Source of the DNA: CATQHP01 sp965214915
Lineage (GTDB): Bacteria; Acidobacteriota; Terriglobia; Bryobacterales; UBA6623
Direction of reading: 5' to 3'
Assembly: GCA_965214915.1 (NCBI GenBank)
Contig: CBDCCP010000001.1
Span: forward strand, 620,001-684,000
DNA: 64,000 nucleotides
Position numbers and translations under genes: made by a program. The notes under the pieces were generated by a model that saw only the letters and a program-made list of their open reading frames with translations, was not told the origin of the DNA and ran no database searches. Below, piece by piece: positions 46,457 to 55,119 of the stretch (the first letter of the stretch is position 1; the number at the start of each line of letters is the position of its first letter).

Positions 46457-48037
46457 GTGACTCCCAAGACCCTCTCCGGAATCCTCGTCGACCGGCTTTA
46501 CGGCCCCGAGGCGCTCGCGGAATTCGATGCGCCGTCTCGCATCGGCGAGCCCGGCGAGCCTCCCTATACCCGCGGGATTCACCCCCGCATGTACCGCAGC
46601 AAGCTTTGGACGATGCGTCAGTTTGCCGGGTACGGCAGTCCTGCGAAGACGAATGCGCGCTTCCGCTACCTGCTGCGGCAAGGTCAGACGGGGCTTTCCG
46701 TCGCCTTCGATTTGCCGACGCTGATGGGCTACGACCCCGACCACCCGCTCGCGGCCGGCGAGGTCGGCAAGTGCGGCGTCTCGATTTCTTCCCTCGCCGA
46801 CATGGAGGAATTGTTCGCCGGAATCCCCCTGGACGAAGTGACCGCCTCGATGACCATCACTTCGTCGGCGGCCATCGTTTGGGCGATGTACCTGGTTGCA
46901 GCCGAAAAGCAGGGCGTCGACCCCGCGCATGTCTCCGGGACGATTCAGAACGACATCCTCAAGGAGTACATGGCGCAGAAGGAGTATATCTACCCGCCGC
47001 GCGAATCGATGCGGCTGGTTACCGACACGCTTGAGTTTGCGGCCGAGCGGACTCCGCGGTTCAATCCGATCTCGATCAGCGGCTATCACATTCGCGAAGC
47101 GGGCGCCACGGCGGTCCAGGAGCTCGCCTACACGCTCGGCGCCGGCATCGAGTACGCAGCCTGGGCGGTCGAACGCGGCCTCGACATCGACTCCTTCGCC
47201 CCTCGGCTGAGCTTTTTCTTTGACGCGCACAGCGACTTTTTCGAGGAAATCGCGAAATTCAGGGCGGCGCGGCGGATCTGGTCGCGGGTGATGACGGAAC
47301 GTTTCGCAGCAAAGGATCCGCGCTCGCTCCGGCTGCGCTTCCACGCCCAGACCGCCGGCGTTTCGCTGACCGCGCAGCAGCCTCAGGTCAATCTGGCGCG
47401 GACGGCGGCGCAGGCCATGTCCGCCGTGCTGGGCGGCGCCCAGTCGCTGCACGCCAACGCGCTCGACGAAGCTTACGCGCTGCCTACCGAAGAAGCCGCC
47501 CTGTTGGCGCTGCGCACGCAGCAGGTCATCGCCTGTGAAACCGGCGTTACCGAAACGGTCGATCCGTTTGCGGGCAGCTACTTCGTCGAAAAGCTGACCA
47601 ACGAGCTTGAAGAGCGCTGCTTCGCCGAACTCGATAAGATCGACAGCTTGGGCGGCATGGCCGCCGCCGTCGAACAAGGCTATCCGCAAGCCGAAATCGC
47701 CAAATCGAGCTACGCGTTCCAACGGGACCTCGAAGCCGGAAAACGCAAGATCGTCGGGGTCAATATCTACGAGGAAGAACAGATCGCGCCGATCGAGACG
47801 CTGCGCATCGAGGACCGGGTCACTCGAAATCAGGCCGGCGCGCTCCAGCGCCTCAAGTCGCGCAGAGACCGCTCAGCGGTGCAGGAAGCCTTGCAGCGGC
47901 TGCGGGCGGACGCTCGCGCGAGCCGCAACCTCATGCCCGCAATCGTCGAGGCGGCGCGCGCGTACGCAACCTTGGGCGAGATGTGCGGCGTGCTGCGGTC
48001 GGAGTTCGGAATCTACGAAGAAAAGATCGCTGTCTAG
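46457..48037 (+). CDS. Methylmalonyl-CoA mutase-type acyl-CoA mutase, large subunit
   Basis: A 526-residue catalytic TIM-barrel subunit of a B12-dependent acyl-CoA mutase. Substrate and cofactor motifs: PYTRGIHPRMYRSKLWTMRQ, GQTGLSVAFDLPTLMGYDPD, SISGYHIREAGATAVQELAY and HAQTAGVSLTAQQPQVNLAR. The WTMRQFAGYG and LPTLMGYD forms resemble isobutyryl-CoA mutase and related large subunits more than methylmalonyl-CoA mutase itself. The C-terminal cobalamin-binding domain is absent, so a separate small subunit is needed; none is in the window. The start is GTG 46457. Confidence 0.88.
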   Translation: MTPKTLSGILVDRLYGPEALAEFDAPSRIGEPGEPPYTRGIHPRMYRSKLWTMRQFAGYGSPAKTNARFRYLLRQGQTGLSVAFDLPTLMGYDPDHPLAAGEVGKCGVSISSLADMEELFAGIPLDEVTASMTITSSAAIVWAMYLVAAEKQGVDPAHVSGTIQNDILKEYMAQKEYIYPPRESMRLVTDTLEFAAERTPRFNPISISGYHIREAGATAVQELAYTLGAGIEYAAWAVERGLDIDSFAPRLSFFFDAHSDFFEEIAKFRAARRIWSRVMTERFAAKDPRSLRLRFHAQTAGVSLTAQQPQVNLARTAAQAMSAVLGGAQSLHANALDEAYALPTEEAALLALRTQQVIACETGVTETVDPFAGSYFVEKLTNELEERCFAELDKIDSLGGMAAAVEQGYPQAEIAKSSYAFQRDLEAGKRKIVGVNIYEEEQIAPIETLRIEDRVTRNQAGALQRLKSRRDRSAVQEALQRLRADARASRNLMPAIVEAARAYATLGEMCGVLRSEFGIYEEKIAV

Positions 48038-48135
48038 CGGCCCGCGGAGCCCAATCCCGTTCGGGTCGAACGGCGCGGCGCCGCCGAGGTTTCGGGAGCG
48101 GCGATCCTGGCTGCCTAAAACTATTTCTTCGACTG

Positions 48136-48164
48136 TTGACAATATAAAAATCACTGGCTAATAT
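48136..48164 (+). promoter_or_regulatory. Promoter of the porin-CuA-di-heme operon
   Basis: A perfect -35 TTGACA (48136-48141), a 17-bp spacer and a -10-like TAATAT (48159-48164) lie in an AT-rich stretch 34 nt before the porin ATG. It is the best sigma-70-like promoter in the window. Confidence 0.6.
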
Positions 48165-48197
48165 TATTATTTGCAATATCCGATTTAGAATTTTGGC

Positions 48198-49562
48198 ATG
48201 CCTAAATCTTTACAGTCCGCCGTCTGGCCGCCGGTTGCCTGCTTTGTCCTTGCAGCCCTCGCGCCGCAAGTTTGGGCCGCCGCGCTGACGCCGCAACAGA
48301 TCGAAGAGAAGTTCGCGCTGCTGGAAGCGCGCATTCGGCAACTGGAGGCGGAGTTGGCCGCAGTCAAAGGCGAGCCGGAAGCGGAGCGTGTTCAGGTTGA
48401 GCCGGCATCTCCGCCGCCGGTCGAGAGCGCTCCGCCGCTCGCCGCTTCTTCACCGGCGGTTTTGCCGATGGCCGAGGTCATCCCGACAGCGGGAACTGCA
48501 TCGGCGGACTTCTATTCGCGCGAGATTCGGATGCCGGTCTCCGGCTACATGGACTTCCACATCAACAAACCGGCAGACGAGCCGGGAACGGCGGACTTCC
48601 ATCGGTTTGTGCTGCTTTTCGGGCACAGCTTCAGCAACCGCATCCAGTTCTGGTCGGAACTGGAGCTCGAGCACGCGCTCGTGGAGGGCGCCGAGGAAAG
48701 CGGCGAACTGGAGCTGGAGCAGGCTTACCTCGATTTTCTGGTCAAGCCCTGGTTCAATCTGCGCTCGGGCATCATGCTGACGCCGATGGGCCTGATTAAC
48801 GAACGCCATGAGCCCCCGTCGTTCAACGGGGTTGAGCGGCCGTTCGTCGATACGCTCATTCTGCCGACAACCTGGTTCGGGCCGGGCGCGGGCATTCACG
48901 GCGATCTGGGCAATGGTTTCACCTACAAGCTCTACGCGATGGATGCGCTCGATGCCTCGCTTTTCAGCGCCGAGGAGGGGTTTCGCGACGGCCGCCGAAA
49001 GGCGTTCAAGCCGCCGATCCAGAACACGGCATTCACCGGACGACTGGAGTATCACGGTCTCCCGGGCATGTCTTTGGGCGGCGGCTTCTGGACGGGCAAG
49101 ACCGGCTTCGCGACTCCCGGCATCAATCCGCGGGTGAACATCTTCGAATTCGACGGGCGCGGCAGCGTCGGCCGCTTCGACTTCCGCGGAGAGTTTGCGC
49201 AGACGGAGATGGATCGCACCGCGGAGTTGAATGCGCTCGTGCAGCAGACGGCGGGCGTCAATCCGAATCTGGCCGAGCGGATGCGCGGCTTTTACCTGGA
49301 AGGCGCCTATCATTTGCTGCCGCCGAGCAACCGCCATGACTTCGTGGTCTTCTCGCGCTACGAGAACTTCGACACGCAAAACCGCATGGCGCCGGGGTTC
49401 CAGCCCTTGGGCGAGTTCGACCGCGATGCTCTTGTGACGGGCTTTACGTATTTCCCGGAGCCGGATGTGGCGATCAAATTCGACTATACGTTCATGAGGA
49501 ATCGAAGCAGCTTTATCGCGGCCCGCGACGCGCTCAATCTGGGCCTGGGGTGGTGGTTCTGA
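48198..49562 (+). CDS. Outer-membrane beta-barrel porin with N-terminal coiled coil
   Basis: 454 residues. A signal peptide (about 1-27, ending APQVWA) is followed by a short coiled coil (IEEKFALLEARIRQLEAEL), a Pro/Ala linker and a barrel domain of alternating strands (FHRFVLLFGHSFSNRIQFWS, EQAYLDFLVKPWFNLRSGIM). The protein ends in WWF, with a C-terminal aromatic as expected for Bam recognition. The coiled coil before the barrel resembles phosphate-selective and related porins, but I cannot name the substrate. The stop overlaps the next start (TGATG). First gene of a three-gene operon. Confidence 0.78.
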   Translation: MPKSLQSAVWPPVACFVLAALAPQVWAAALTPQQIEEKFALLEARIRQLEAELAAVKGEPEAERVQVEPASPPPVESAPPLAASSPAVLPMAEVIPTAGTASADFYSREIRMPVSGYMDFHINKPADEPGTADFHRFVLLFGHSFSNRIQFWSELELEHALVEGAEESGELELEQAYLDFLVKPWFNLRSGIMLTPMGLINERHEPPSFNGVERPFVDTLILPTTWFGPGAGIHGDLGNGFTYKLYAMDALDASLFSAEEGFRDGRRKAFKPPIQNTAFTGRLEYHGLPGMSLGGGFWTGKTGFATPGINPRVNIFEFDGRGSVGRFDFRGEFAQTEMDRTAELNALVQQTAGVNPNLAERMRGFYLEGAYHLLPPSNRHDFVVFSRYENFDTQNRMAPGFQPLGEFDRDALVTGFTYFPEPDVAIKFDYTFMRNRSSFIAARDALNLGLGWWF

Positions 49563-49972
49563 TGGCGGCGCGCTCCATGCCTCGGCTCGGCCGCAACCAT
49601 GCCGCCGGTTTTTCGCTCGCGGTCTGCTTGCTGTGCTTAGCGGCGGCGTTCGTCGTTCGGTCCGTCCGCGCCGAAGATCGGCGGCCCGAAGCGGACCGCG
49701 TGATCAACGTGGTCGCCGAACGCTTTACGTTCGTGCCGTCGCGGATTCGCTTGCAACTGGGCGAGACGGTCGAGTTGCGCATTCGCAGCCTGGATACCAA
49801 TCACGGGTTTCGCATCGAAAAGACCGGCGTCAACGTGATCGTTCCGAAACGCGGCAAGGGCGACGCTCGCATACTGTTCCGCGCCCAAGAGAAGGGCGTG
49901 TTCCGCTTTCACTGCTCGAAGGCTTGCGGGGCCGGCCATACCATCATGCGCGGGCGGATCGTGGTGAGATGA
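49562..49972 (+). CDS. Exported CuA-type cupredoxin
   Basis: 136 residues from ATG 49562 (TGATG overlap with the porin). An N-terminal membrane or signal segment (about 16-33) is followed by one cupredoxin domain. The CuA ligands are complete and in textbook spacing: His81 (TNHGFRI), Cys118-x3-Cys122-x3-His126-x2-Met129 (HCSKACGAGHTIM). Cytochrome oxidase subunit II and nitrous oxide reductase carry this site within larger proteins; here it stands alone, without the transmembrane hairpin of CoxB. The downstream partner is a di-heme protein (ATGA overlap), which suggests direct electron exchange. Confidence 0.85.
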   Translation: MAARSMPRLGRNHAAGFSLAVCLLCLAAAFVVRSVRAEDRRPEADRVINVVAERFTFVPSRIRLQLGETVELRIRSLDTNHGFRIEKTGVNVIVPKRGKGDARILFRAQEKGVFRFHCSKACGAGHTIMRGRIVVR

Positions 49973-51153
49973 CGATGACCTCTGCGTTGCGGAATGTAGG
50001 GCCGGCGGCGCTGCTCGTTTGCTCCGTCGCGTTCGCGCAGAGCGGCTACCGGCCCGCGCAGCCGGGGAATCCGTTGCCGGGAATCGGCAGCGAGGAGTTC
50101 GAGTTGTTCCGCATCGGCCTCGACGATTTTATTGAAGTCGAGGATGCCGGCGAGGGGCTTGGGCCCGCGTTCAACGGTCTTGGCTGCGCCCAATGCCACG
50201 CGACGCCGGCTATCGGGGGCGTGAGCCCTGTCGCCGAGTTCCGCGCGGGCCGGCTCGACGCCGCCGGCAATTTCAGCGTTCTTGGCGGGGATACGCTGTA
50301 CCACCTGTTTGCGCTGCCGAACCAGGAGTGCCAGCCCGCGATTCCCCCGGATGCCAACATTGTCGCCCGGCGCATCCCCATCCCGCTGTTCGGCGCCGGT
50401 CTGGTCGAGGCGATTCCCGACGATGCCATCAAGGCCCTGGAAGACCCCGGCGACCGCAACGCAGACGGCGTGAGCGGCCGCGCGGCGGTCGTCGTTGACG
50501 TGGCGACCGGCGCTGAGAGAGTCGGACGCTTCGGCTGGAAGGCGCAGCACGCCACGCTGTTGGCCTTCGGCGCGGACGCTTACCGCAACGAGATGGGCAT
50601 CACCAACGATCTGTTCCCGACCGAGACGGCGGCCGGGATCGCCCCCGAGGTCCTCGCCGCTTGCGACCTGGTTCCCGACCCGGAAGACGGCCCGGAGCCT
50701 CTGACCGGCTTGCGCGGCATCGATGCGTTCGAGGCGTTCATGAAGTTTCTGGCGCCGATCGAACGCGGCCCGGCGGACGCGGCGGCCGTCCGCGGGGAAG
50801 CGGTGTTCGCATCGGTGGGCTGCGCGGCTTGCCACGTCCCCGTGCTGATGACAGGCAGGGATTCCAACCCCGTGTTCGACCGCCGGCCGGTCCCGCTGTA
50901 TTCCGACCTGCTCCTGCACGACGTGGGGACGGGGGACGGGATCGCGCAAGGGGCGGCGCAGCCGAACGAGATACGCACGCCGGCCCTGTGGGGGCTGCGC
51001 TTCCGCCGGCCGCTGCTGCACGACGGAGAGGCGGCGACGCCGCAAGAGGCGGCGCTTCGGCACGGCAACGAAGCCGCGGGCGCCGCGGCGCGGTTCGAAG
51101 CGTTGCCCGCCGCCGACCGCGCCGCGCTGCTGGCTTTTCTCGATTCGCTCTAG
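49969..51153 (+). CDS. Di-heme oxidoreductase family protein (DUF1111)
   Basis: 394 residues from ATG 49969, in an ATGA overlap with the cupredoxin. A signal peptide ends near residue 24 (VAFAQS). Two heme c motifs are present: CAQCH at 73-77 within LGPAFNGLGCAQCHATPA, and CAACH at 285-289 within FASVGCAACHVPV. LGRAAVVVD-type loops and WGLRFRRPLLHDGE follow, as in di-heme thiol oxidoreductase-like proteins. The family is distantly related to MauG/cytochrome c peroxidases; its substrate here is unknown. Last gene of the operon. Confidence 0.87.
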   Translation: MTMTSALRNVGPAALLVCSVAFAQSGYRPAQPGNPLPGIGSEEFELFRIGLDDFIEVEDAGEGLGPAFNGLGCAQCHATPAIGGVSPVAEFRAGRLDAAGNFSVLGGDTLYHLFALPNQECQPAIPPDANIVARRIPIPLFGAGLVEAIPDDAIKALEDPGDRNADGVSGRAAVVVDVATGAERVGRFGWKAQHATLLAFGADAYRNEMGITNDLFPTETAAGIAPEVLAACDLVPDPEDGPEPLTGLRGIDAFEAFMKFLAPIERGPADAAAVRGEAVFASVGCAACHVPVLMTGRDSNPVFDRRPVPLYSDLLLHDVGTGDGIAQGAAQPNEIRTPALWGLRFRRPLLHDGEAATPQEAALRHGNEAAGAAARFEALPAADRAALLAFLDSL

Positions 51154-51207
51154 CCGGCTTCGATTTCTTCGGGTTGGGCTACACTGGAAGGCTTGCCGCG
51201 AGGAACC

Positions 51208-51984
51208 GTGAAGCTGATCATCGACACGGAAGACGCCTCGTTGGCGGTGGAAAACGACGGGGAGCGGCAAGTCCACGGTCTATACACCAAGGAAGCTTTC
51301 GAGTTGCTTTCCCTGCAGTGGCTCCGCGTGGGCTGGAGTCTGCGGCAATACATGACCTTCACCTGGATGGGCTCGCCGGTGCTGCAACTTCCGGAAGACC
51401 TGCTTCGACTACAAGAAGCGGTTCATCGAGTCCGGCCGACCTTGATTGTCGAGACAGGCGTGTATCGGGGCGGCTCGCTGCTGTTCTCGGCGACGCTCTG
51501 CAAAGCCGTGGGCCGCGGCCGCGTCGTCGGCATCGACCGGCACATCCCCCAAGAGGTGCGGTCAACCATCGAGAGCCATGTTCTCTCTCCCTTGATCCGT
51601 CTCATCGAAGGCGACTCGGTCTCGACCGAAGTGCTGGAGGAAGTCTCCGGCCTCGTTGAAGAAGACGACACGGTGCTGGTCATTCTCGACTCGGACCACG
51701 CGAAAAAGCATGTCCTGGCCGAATTGGAGCGGTATTCGCGCTTCGTGACGCCCGGTTCGTACATGGTCGCCGCCGACGGCATCATGAAAGATCTGAGCGA
51801 CGTGCCGGGAGGACACGCGGAGTGGACGTCCGACAACCCGTTTGCGGCAGTGACGGAGTTTCTCGAGCGCAATCCCGATTTCGAACAGCGTCAACCCCTA
51901 TGGCCGTACCGGGAAAGCGAGCTCACCGAGAACGTCAGCTACTGGCCCGGCGCCTGGTTGCGGAGGCTGCCCCGGCATGAGTGA
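51208..51984 (+). CDS. CmcI-type (cephalosporin hydroxylase-like) methyltransferase
   Basis: About 258 residues with a Rossmann SAM-binding fold: LIVETGVYRGGSLLFSATLC (motif I), VVGIDRHIP, then VLVILDSDHAKKHVLAELERY and GSYMVAADGIMKD. This is the CmcI/rhamnosyl O-methyltransferase-like family; despite the name most members are sugar or small-molecule methyltransferases. I prefer GTG 51208, preceded by GAGGA, over TTG 51193; a TACACT box ends 7 nt before the TTG. First of three successive methyltransferase-like genes. Confidence 0.8.
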   Translation: MKLIIDTEDASLAVENDGERQVHGLYTKEAFELLSLQWLRVGWSLRQYMTFTWMGSPVLQLPEDLLRLQEAVHRVRPTLIVETGVYRGGSLLFSATLCKAVGRGRVVGIDRHIPQEVRSTIESHVLSPLIRLIEGDSVSTEVLEEVSGLVEEDDTVLVILDSDHAKKHVLAELERYSRFVTPGSYMVAADGIMKDLSDVPGGHAEWTSDNPFAAVTEFLERNPDFEQRQPLWPYRESELTENVSYWPGAWLRRLPRHE

Positions 51985-52032
51985 TCCCTCAATCGTCGAG
52001 CGCGGAAATGCGCGCGCTCCGACCCTGCGCCG

Positions 52033-52800
52033 ATGACAGGCCAAGACATCCAACAACAGATCGAGCGCCTCGGACCCTGGTTCTACGAATTCGATCTCGG
52101 GAGCGGCCGGCGCACAACGTCCGTTTTGCCCGAGGAAGTCATCCCCATCTTTTCGACGCGCCTCGAGATGGTGAACCGGGTGGCAAGGGCTCGCTTCGGG
52201 TCGAGGATGCGCGAGATCGACTGCATCGACGTCGGTTGCCACGAGGGATTTTACTCCGCGGCCATGGCGCGGCAGGGCGCGCGAAGGGTTCTCGGGATCG
52301 ACGTGCGGGAAACGAACATCGAGAAAGCCCGTTTCGTCGCCGACGCCTTGGGCCTGCGCAACGTCGAGTACCGGATTGGGAATTGCGAGGACCTGTCCGC
52401 CGGGAGCGTCGGCCAATACGATCTGTCGCTGTTCCTCGGCATTCTGTACCATCTTGAGAATCCAATGCTCTGCCTGCGGAACATGGCCGCCGTCACCAGG
52501 GAGCTCTGCATCGTCGAGACCCAAGTCATTGACGAGGTCCGCGGTTCTACGGAATGGGGCGCCCGGTCGTGGACGCGGGAATACAGGGGGGTCATGGCGC
52601 TGATCGACGAGTCCGGCGAGTACTACGCGCAGAACGCAGAGACCGGCGCATCGCCGATTGCGATGTGCCCCTCGCCGCAAGCCCTCGAGTTCATGCTGCG
52701 TCAAGCCGGCTTCCGCAAGACGGAGATCGTCGAGCCCCCGCCCGATGCATACGAACAGCAAAGGCGCCGCAAACGGCTGGTCTGCGCCGCCTATAAGTGA
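52033..52800 (+). CDS. Class I SAM methyltransferase (CmoB/DUF1698-like)
   Basis: 255 residues. An N-terminal WFYEFDLGSGRRT block resembles the W-x-x-x-IDLGNG block of CmoB-like enzymes. The SAM fold has CIDVGCHEGFYSAAMARQ, VLGIDVRETNIEKARFVA, YDLSLFLGILYHLENP and FMLRQAGFRKTEIVEP. The substrate is unknown; a glycan or lipid head group is as likely as tRNA. ATG 52033 is 48 nt after the CmcI-like gene. Confidence 0.82.
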   Translation: MTGQDIQQQIERLGPWFYEFDLGSGRRTTSVLPEEVIPIFSTRLEMVNRVARARFGSRMREIDCIDVGCHEGFYSAAMARQGARRVLGIDVRETNIEKARFVADALGLRNVEYRIGNCEDLSAGSVGQYDLSLFLGILYHLENPMLCLRNMAAVTRELCIVETQVIDEVRGSTEWGARSWTREYRGVMALIDESGEYYAQNAETGASPIAMCPSPQALEFMLRQAGFRKTEIVEPPPDAYEQQRRRKRLVCAAYK

Positions 52801-52828
52801 GCCGCCGCAGACTCGACGGAAAAATGCG

Positions 52829-53692
52829 ATGGAACTGAGAGAAGCGCACCTCCGAGCGGCACGGGAGTTTCTGCGCCAAGCCCGCGAGCGGGGCTACGGC
52901 GATTTGAGCGACTACTACTGGTACCACACCATCGACCTGGGCAACGGTCTGGTGACTCCGGGCAGCTACGATTACCGCTCCAGCCTGCCCCTCTTCGGGT
53001 TTCCGGCGGATATGCGCGGCATGAGCGTGCTGGATGTCGGTGCGGCGACCGGATTTTTCTCCTTCGAGTTCGAGAGCCGCGGCGCAGACGTGGTCTCTCT
53101 GGAAATGACTTCTCTTGCCGATCTGGATGTCTTTCCGGGAGAGGACATCCAGCATACCCTGCGCAAGATCAAAGACATGATGCGCGACCATTCCACCTTT
53201 TCCGGCGGGCAAGAGGATCGGCTTTTCCGCGAAAAGACTCCCGAGGAAATCTATTTCCTTCTGCTGGACGGCCCCTTTCGATTTTGTCGAAAAGTTCTGG
53301 GATCTCGGGTGAAGCGGCGCTATGCCAATATCTATGACCTGTCTCTCGAAAAAACCGGAGGGGACTTCGATCTTGTCTTCATCGGGGACGTTCTGATCCA
53401 CACCCTTTATCCCTTGAAGGCGCTGGCGGCGGCGGCTCGCCTCTGCCGTCGGACTCTCGTTCTCTCGCAAGCATTGCCGGCAGGGCCCGACGCCCCCCCG
53501 GCCATGTTCTACGTGGGCGGCGACCGTCCGGGACAAGACGACGTCTCCTGGTTTCGGCCGAATTTCTCCTGCTTCGAGCAGATTCTGAAAAAGCTTGGCT
53601 TCCGCCAAGTTTCACTGGCGGCCCATCACACGGGAGTGATCAAGCCCGGAGGCGGCCGTTACAAGCGAGCCGTCATTCACGCCAACCGTTAA
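52829..53692 (+). CDS. Class I SAM methyltransferase (CmoB-like), second copy
   Basis: 287 residues from ATG 52829; the frame is open upstream but overlaps the previous gene. YYWYHTIDLGNGLVTPGSYD (48-67) is a clear CmoB/DUF1698-like block, followed by SVLDVGAATGFFSFEFESRG (motif I) and DLVFIGDVLIHTLYPLKALA. It is similar in plan to the gene before it, with a longer middle region. The two may modify the same substrate. It ends 28 nt before the oppositely oriented tRNA gene. Confidence 0.82.
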   Translation: MELREAHLRAAREFLRQARERGYGDLSDYYWYHTIDLGNGLVTPGSYDYRSSLPLFGFPADMRGMSVLDVGAATGFFSFEFESRGADVVSLEMTSLADLDVFPGEDIQHTLRKIKDMMRDHSTFSGGQEDRLFREKTPEEIYFLLLDGPFRFCRKVLGSRVKRRYANIYDLSLEKTGGDFDLVFIGDVLIHTLYPLKALAAAARLCRRTLVLSQALPAGPDAPPAMFYVGGDRPGQDDVSWFRPNFSCFEQILKKLGFRQVSLAAHHTGVIKPGGGRYKRAVIHANR

Positions 53693-53720
53693 GGCGGCCG
53701 CTGCTCGCGCGGCTCTTCGA

Positions 53721-53797
53721 TGGCGCGCTCGGGAGGATTCGAACCCCCGGCCTTCTGGTCCGTAGCCAGACGCTCTATCCAGCTGAGCTACGAGCGC
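53721..53797 (-). tRNA. tRNA-Arg (anticodon ACG)
   Basis: A complete cloverleaf of 77 nt including an encoded CCA: acceptor GCGCTCG/CGAGCGC, D stem GCTC/GAGC, anticodon stem TCTGG/CCAGA around loop CTACGGA (anticodon ACG), a 5-nt variable loop and a T arm with TTCGAAT. The ACG anticodon reads CGN codons after A34-to-inosine conversion. A TAGAAT box on the minus strand (53812-53807) lies 9 nt upstream of the 5' end and may be its -10. Confidence 0.97.
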
Positions 53798-53889
53798 GTC
53801 TCTATTATTCTAACGCAGAGCGGGAGGCACAAGATTTCCAGCGGCGCCTTTTGCGCATCGACCTGTTTTTGCGAGAAACTACGAGAACC

Positions 53890-55077
53890 ATGCAAGAAGC
53901 CGTTATCGTCGAATCTCTCAGAACGCCGCTGGCCAAATCGTTCCGCGGGTCGCTGAATCTTACGCGCCCGGACGACCAGGCCGCCCATTGCATCCGCGCC
54001 GTGCTCGACAAGACGCCGCAACTCGATGCAAGCGAGGTCGGCGACGTGGTGCTCGGCTGCGGCCAGCCGCACGGGCCGGCCGGGCATAACGTCGCCCGCA
54101 TCGCGGCGCTGCTGGCGGGGCTGCCGTCGTCCGTCGGCGGAACGACCGTCAACCGCTTTTGCTCGTCGGGGCTGCAGGCCGTGGCCATCGCCGCCCACCA
54201 GGTGATGGCGGAAGGCGAAACCGCCGTGTTCGGCGGCGGCGTCGAGTCGATCACGATGATGCCGCGCGGCGGCTCGCCGAATCCGAAGCTCCAGGCGGCG
54301 AACCCCGGAGTCTATATGGTCATGGGCGATACCGCCGAGGTCGTGGCCAAGCGCTACGGCATCGGCCGGGAAGCGCAGGACGAGTATGCCCTGCAAAGCC
54401 AGCAGCGCACGGCGCACGCGCAGAACGAGGGTTTCTTCGCCGGCGAGCTGGCGCCGATGGAGGTCACGCGGGGCATCGTGGACAAGGCCACCAAGAAAAT
54501 CGCCGGCAAAGAGCGGCGCACGCTCGCAGCCGACGAGTGCAACCGGCCCAACACGACGCTCGCAGGGCTGGCCGCGCTGCCGCCCTACTTCGACCCGCAT
54601 TCGGGAAAAGGTTCGGTGACCGCGGGCAATTCCTCGCAATTGTCGGACGGCGCGTCGGCAACGCTGGTGATGTCCCGCAAGCGGGCCGAAGATCTCGACA
54701 TTCCGTATAAGCTGGTTTTCCGCGGTTTCGTCACCGCCGGCTGCGAGCCGGACGAAATGGGCATCGGCCCGGTTTTCGCGGTTCCGAAGCTGCTCAGGAA
54801 TCACGGCCTCAAGGTTGACGACATCGATATCTGGGAGCTCAACGAAGCCTTCGCCGTACAGGTCATCTACTGCCGCGACCGGCTGGGAATCCCCAACGAA
54901 AAGCTCAATCCCAACGGCGGGTCGATTTCGATCGGGCATCCCTTCGGCATGACGGGCTCGCGCATGGTCGGCACGCTGGCCAACGAGATGCGCCGCCGCA
55001 AAGCGAAGTACGGCGTGGTGACGATGTGCGTCGGCGGCGGCCAAGGCGCCGCCGGACTGTTCGAAGGCGTCTGGTAA
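53890..55077 (+). CDS. Acetyl-CoA C-acyltransferase (thiolase)
   Basis: Cleaves or forms 3-ketoacyl-CoA. 395 residues from ATG 53890; the frame opens at 53851, but those residues are upstream of the usual MQEAVIVESLRTP start. The nucleophile is Cys91 (NRFCSSGLQA), with ELNEAFA, SIGHPFGMTGSRM (catalytic His) and MCVGGGQGAAGLFE (second Cys). The full length and intact motifs indicate an active enzyme, most likely of fatty-acid beta-oxidation (FadA-like). No partner FadB is adjacent; an acyl-CoA synthetase is 4 kb downstream. Confidence 0.93.
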   Translation: MQEAVIVESLRTPLAKSFRGSLNLTRPDDQAAHCIRAVLDKTPQLDASEVGDVVLGCGQPHGPAGHNVARIAALLAGLPSSVGGTTVNRFCSSGLQAVAIAAHQVMAEGETAVFGGGVESITMMPRGGSPNPKLQAANPGVYMVMGDTAEVVAKRYGIGREAQDEYALQSQQRTAHAQNEGFFAGELAPMEVTRGIVDKATKKIAGKERRTLAADECNRPNTTLAGLAALPPYFDPHSGKGSVTAGNSSQLSDGASATLVMSRKRAEDLDIPYKLVFRGFVTAGCEPDEMGIGPVFAVPKLLRNHGLKVDDIDIWELNEAFAVQVIYCRDRLGIPNEKLNPNGGSISIGHPFGMTGSRMVGTLANEMRRRKAKYGVVTMCVGGGQGAAGLFEGVW

Positions 55078-55119
55078 GCGCAGGGCGCGGCGGCCGGACC
55101 GCCGCGCCACAGCCGATTT

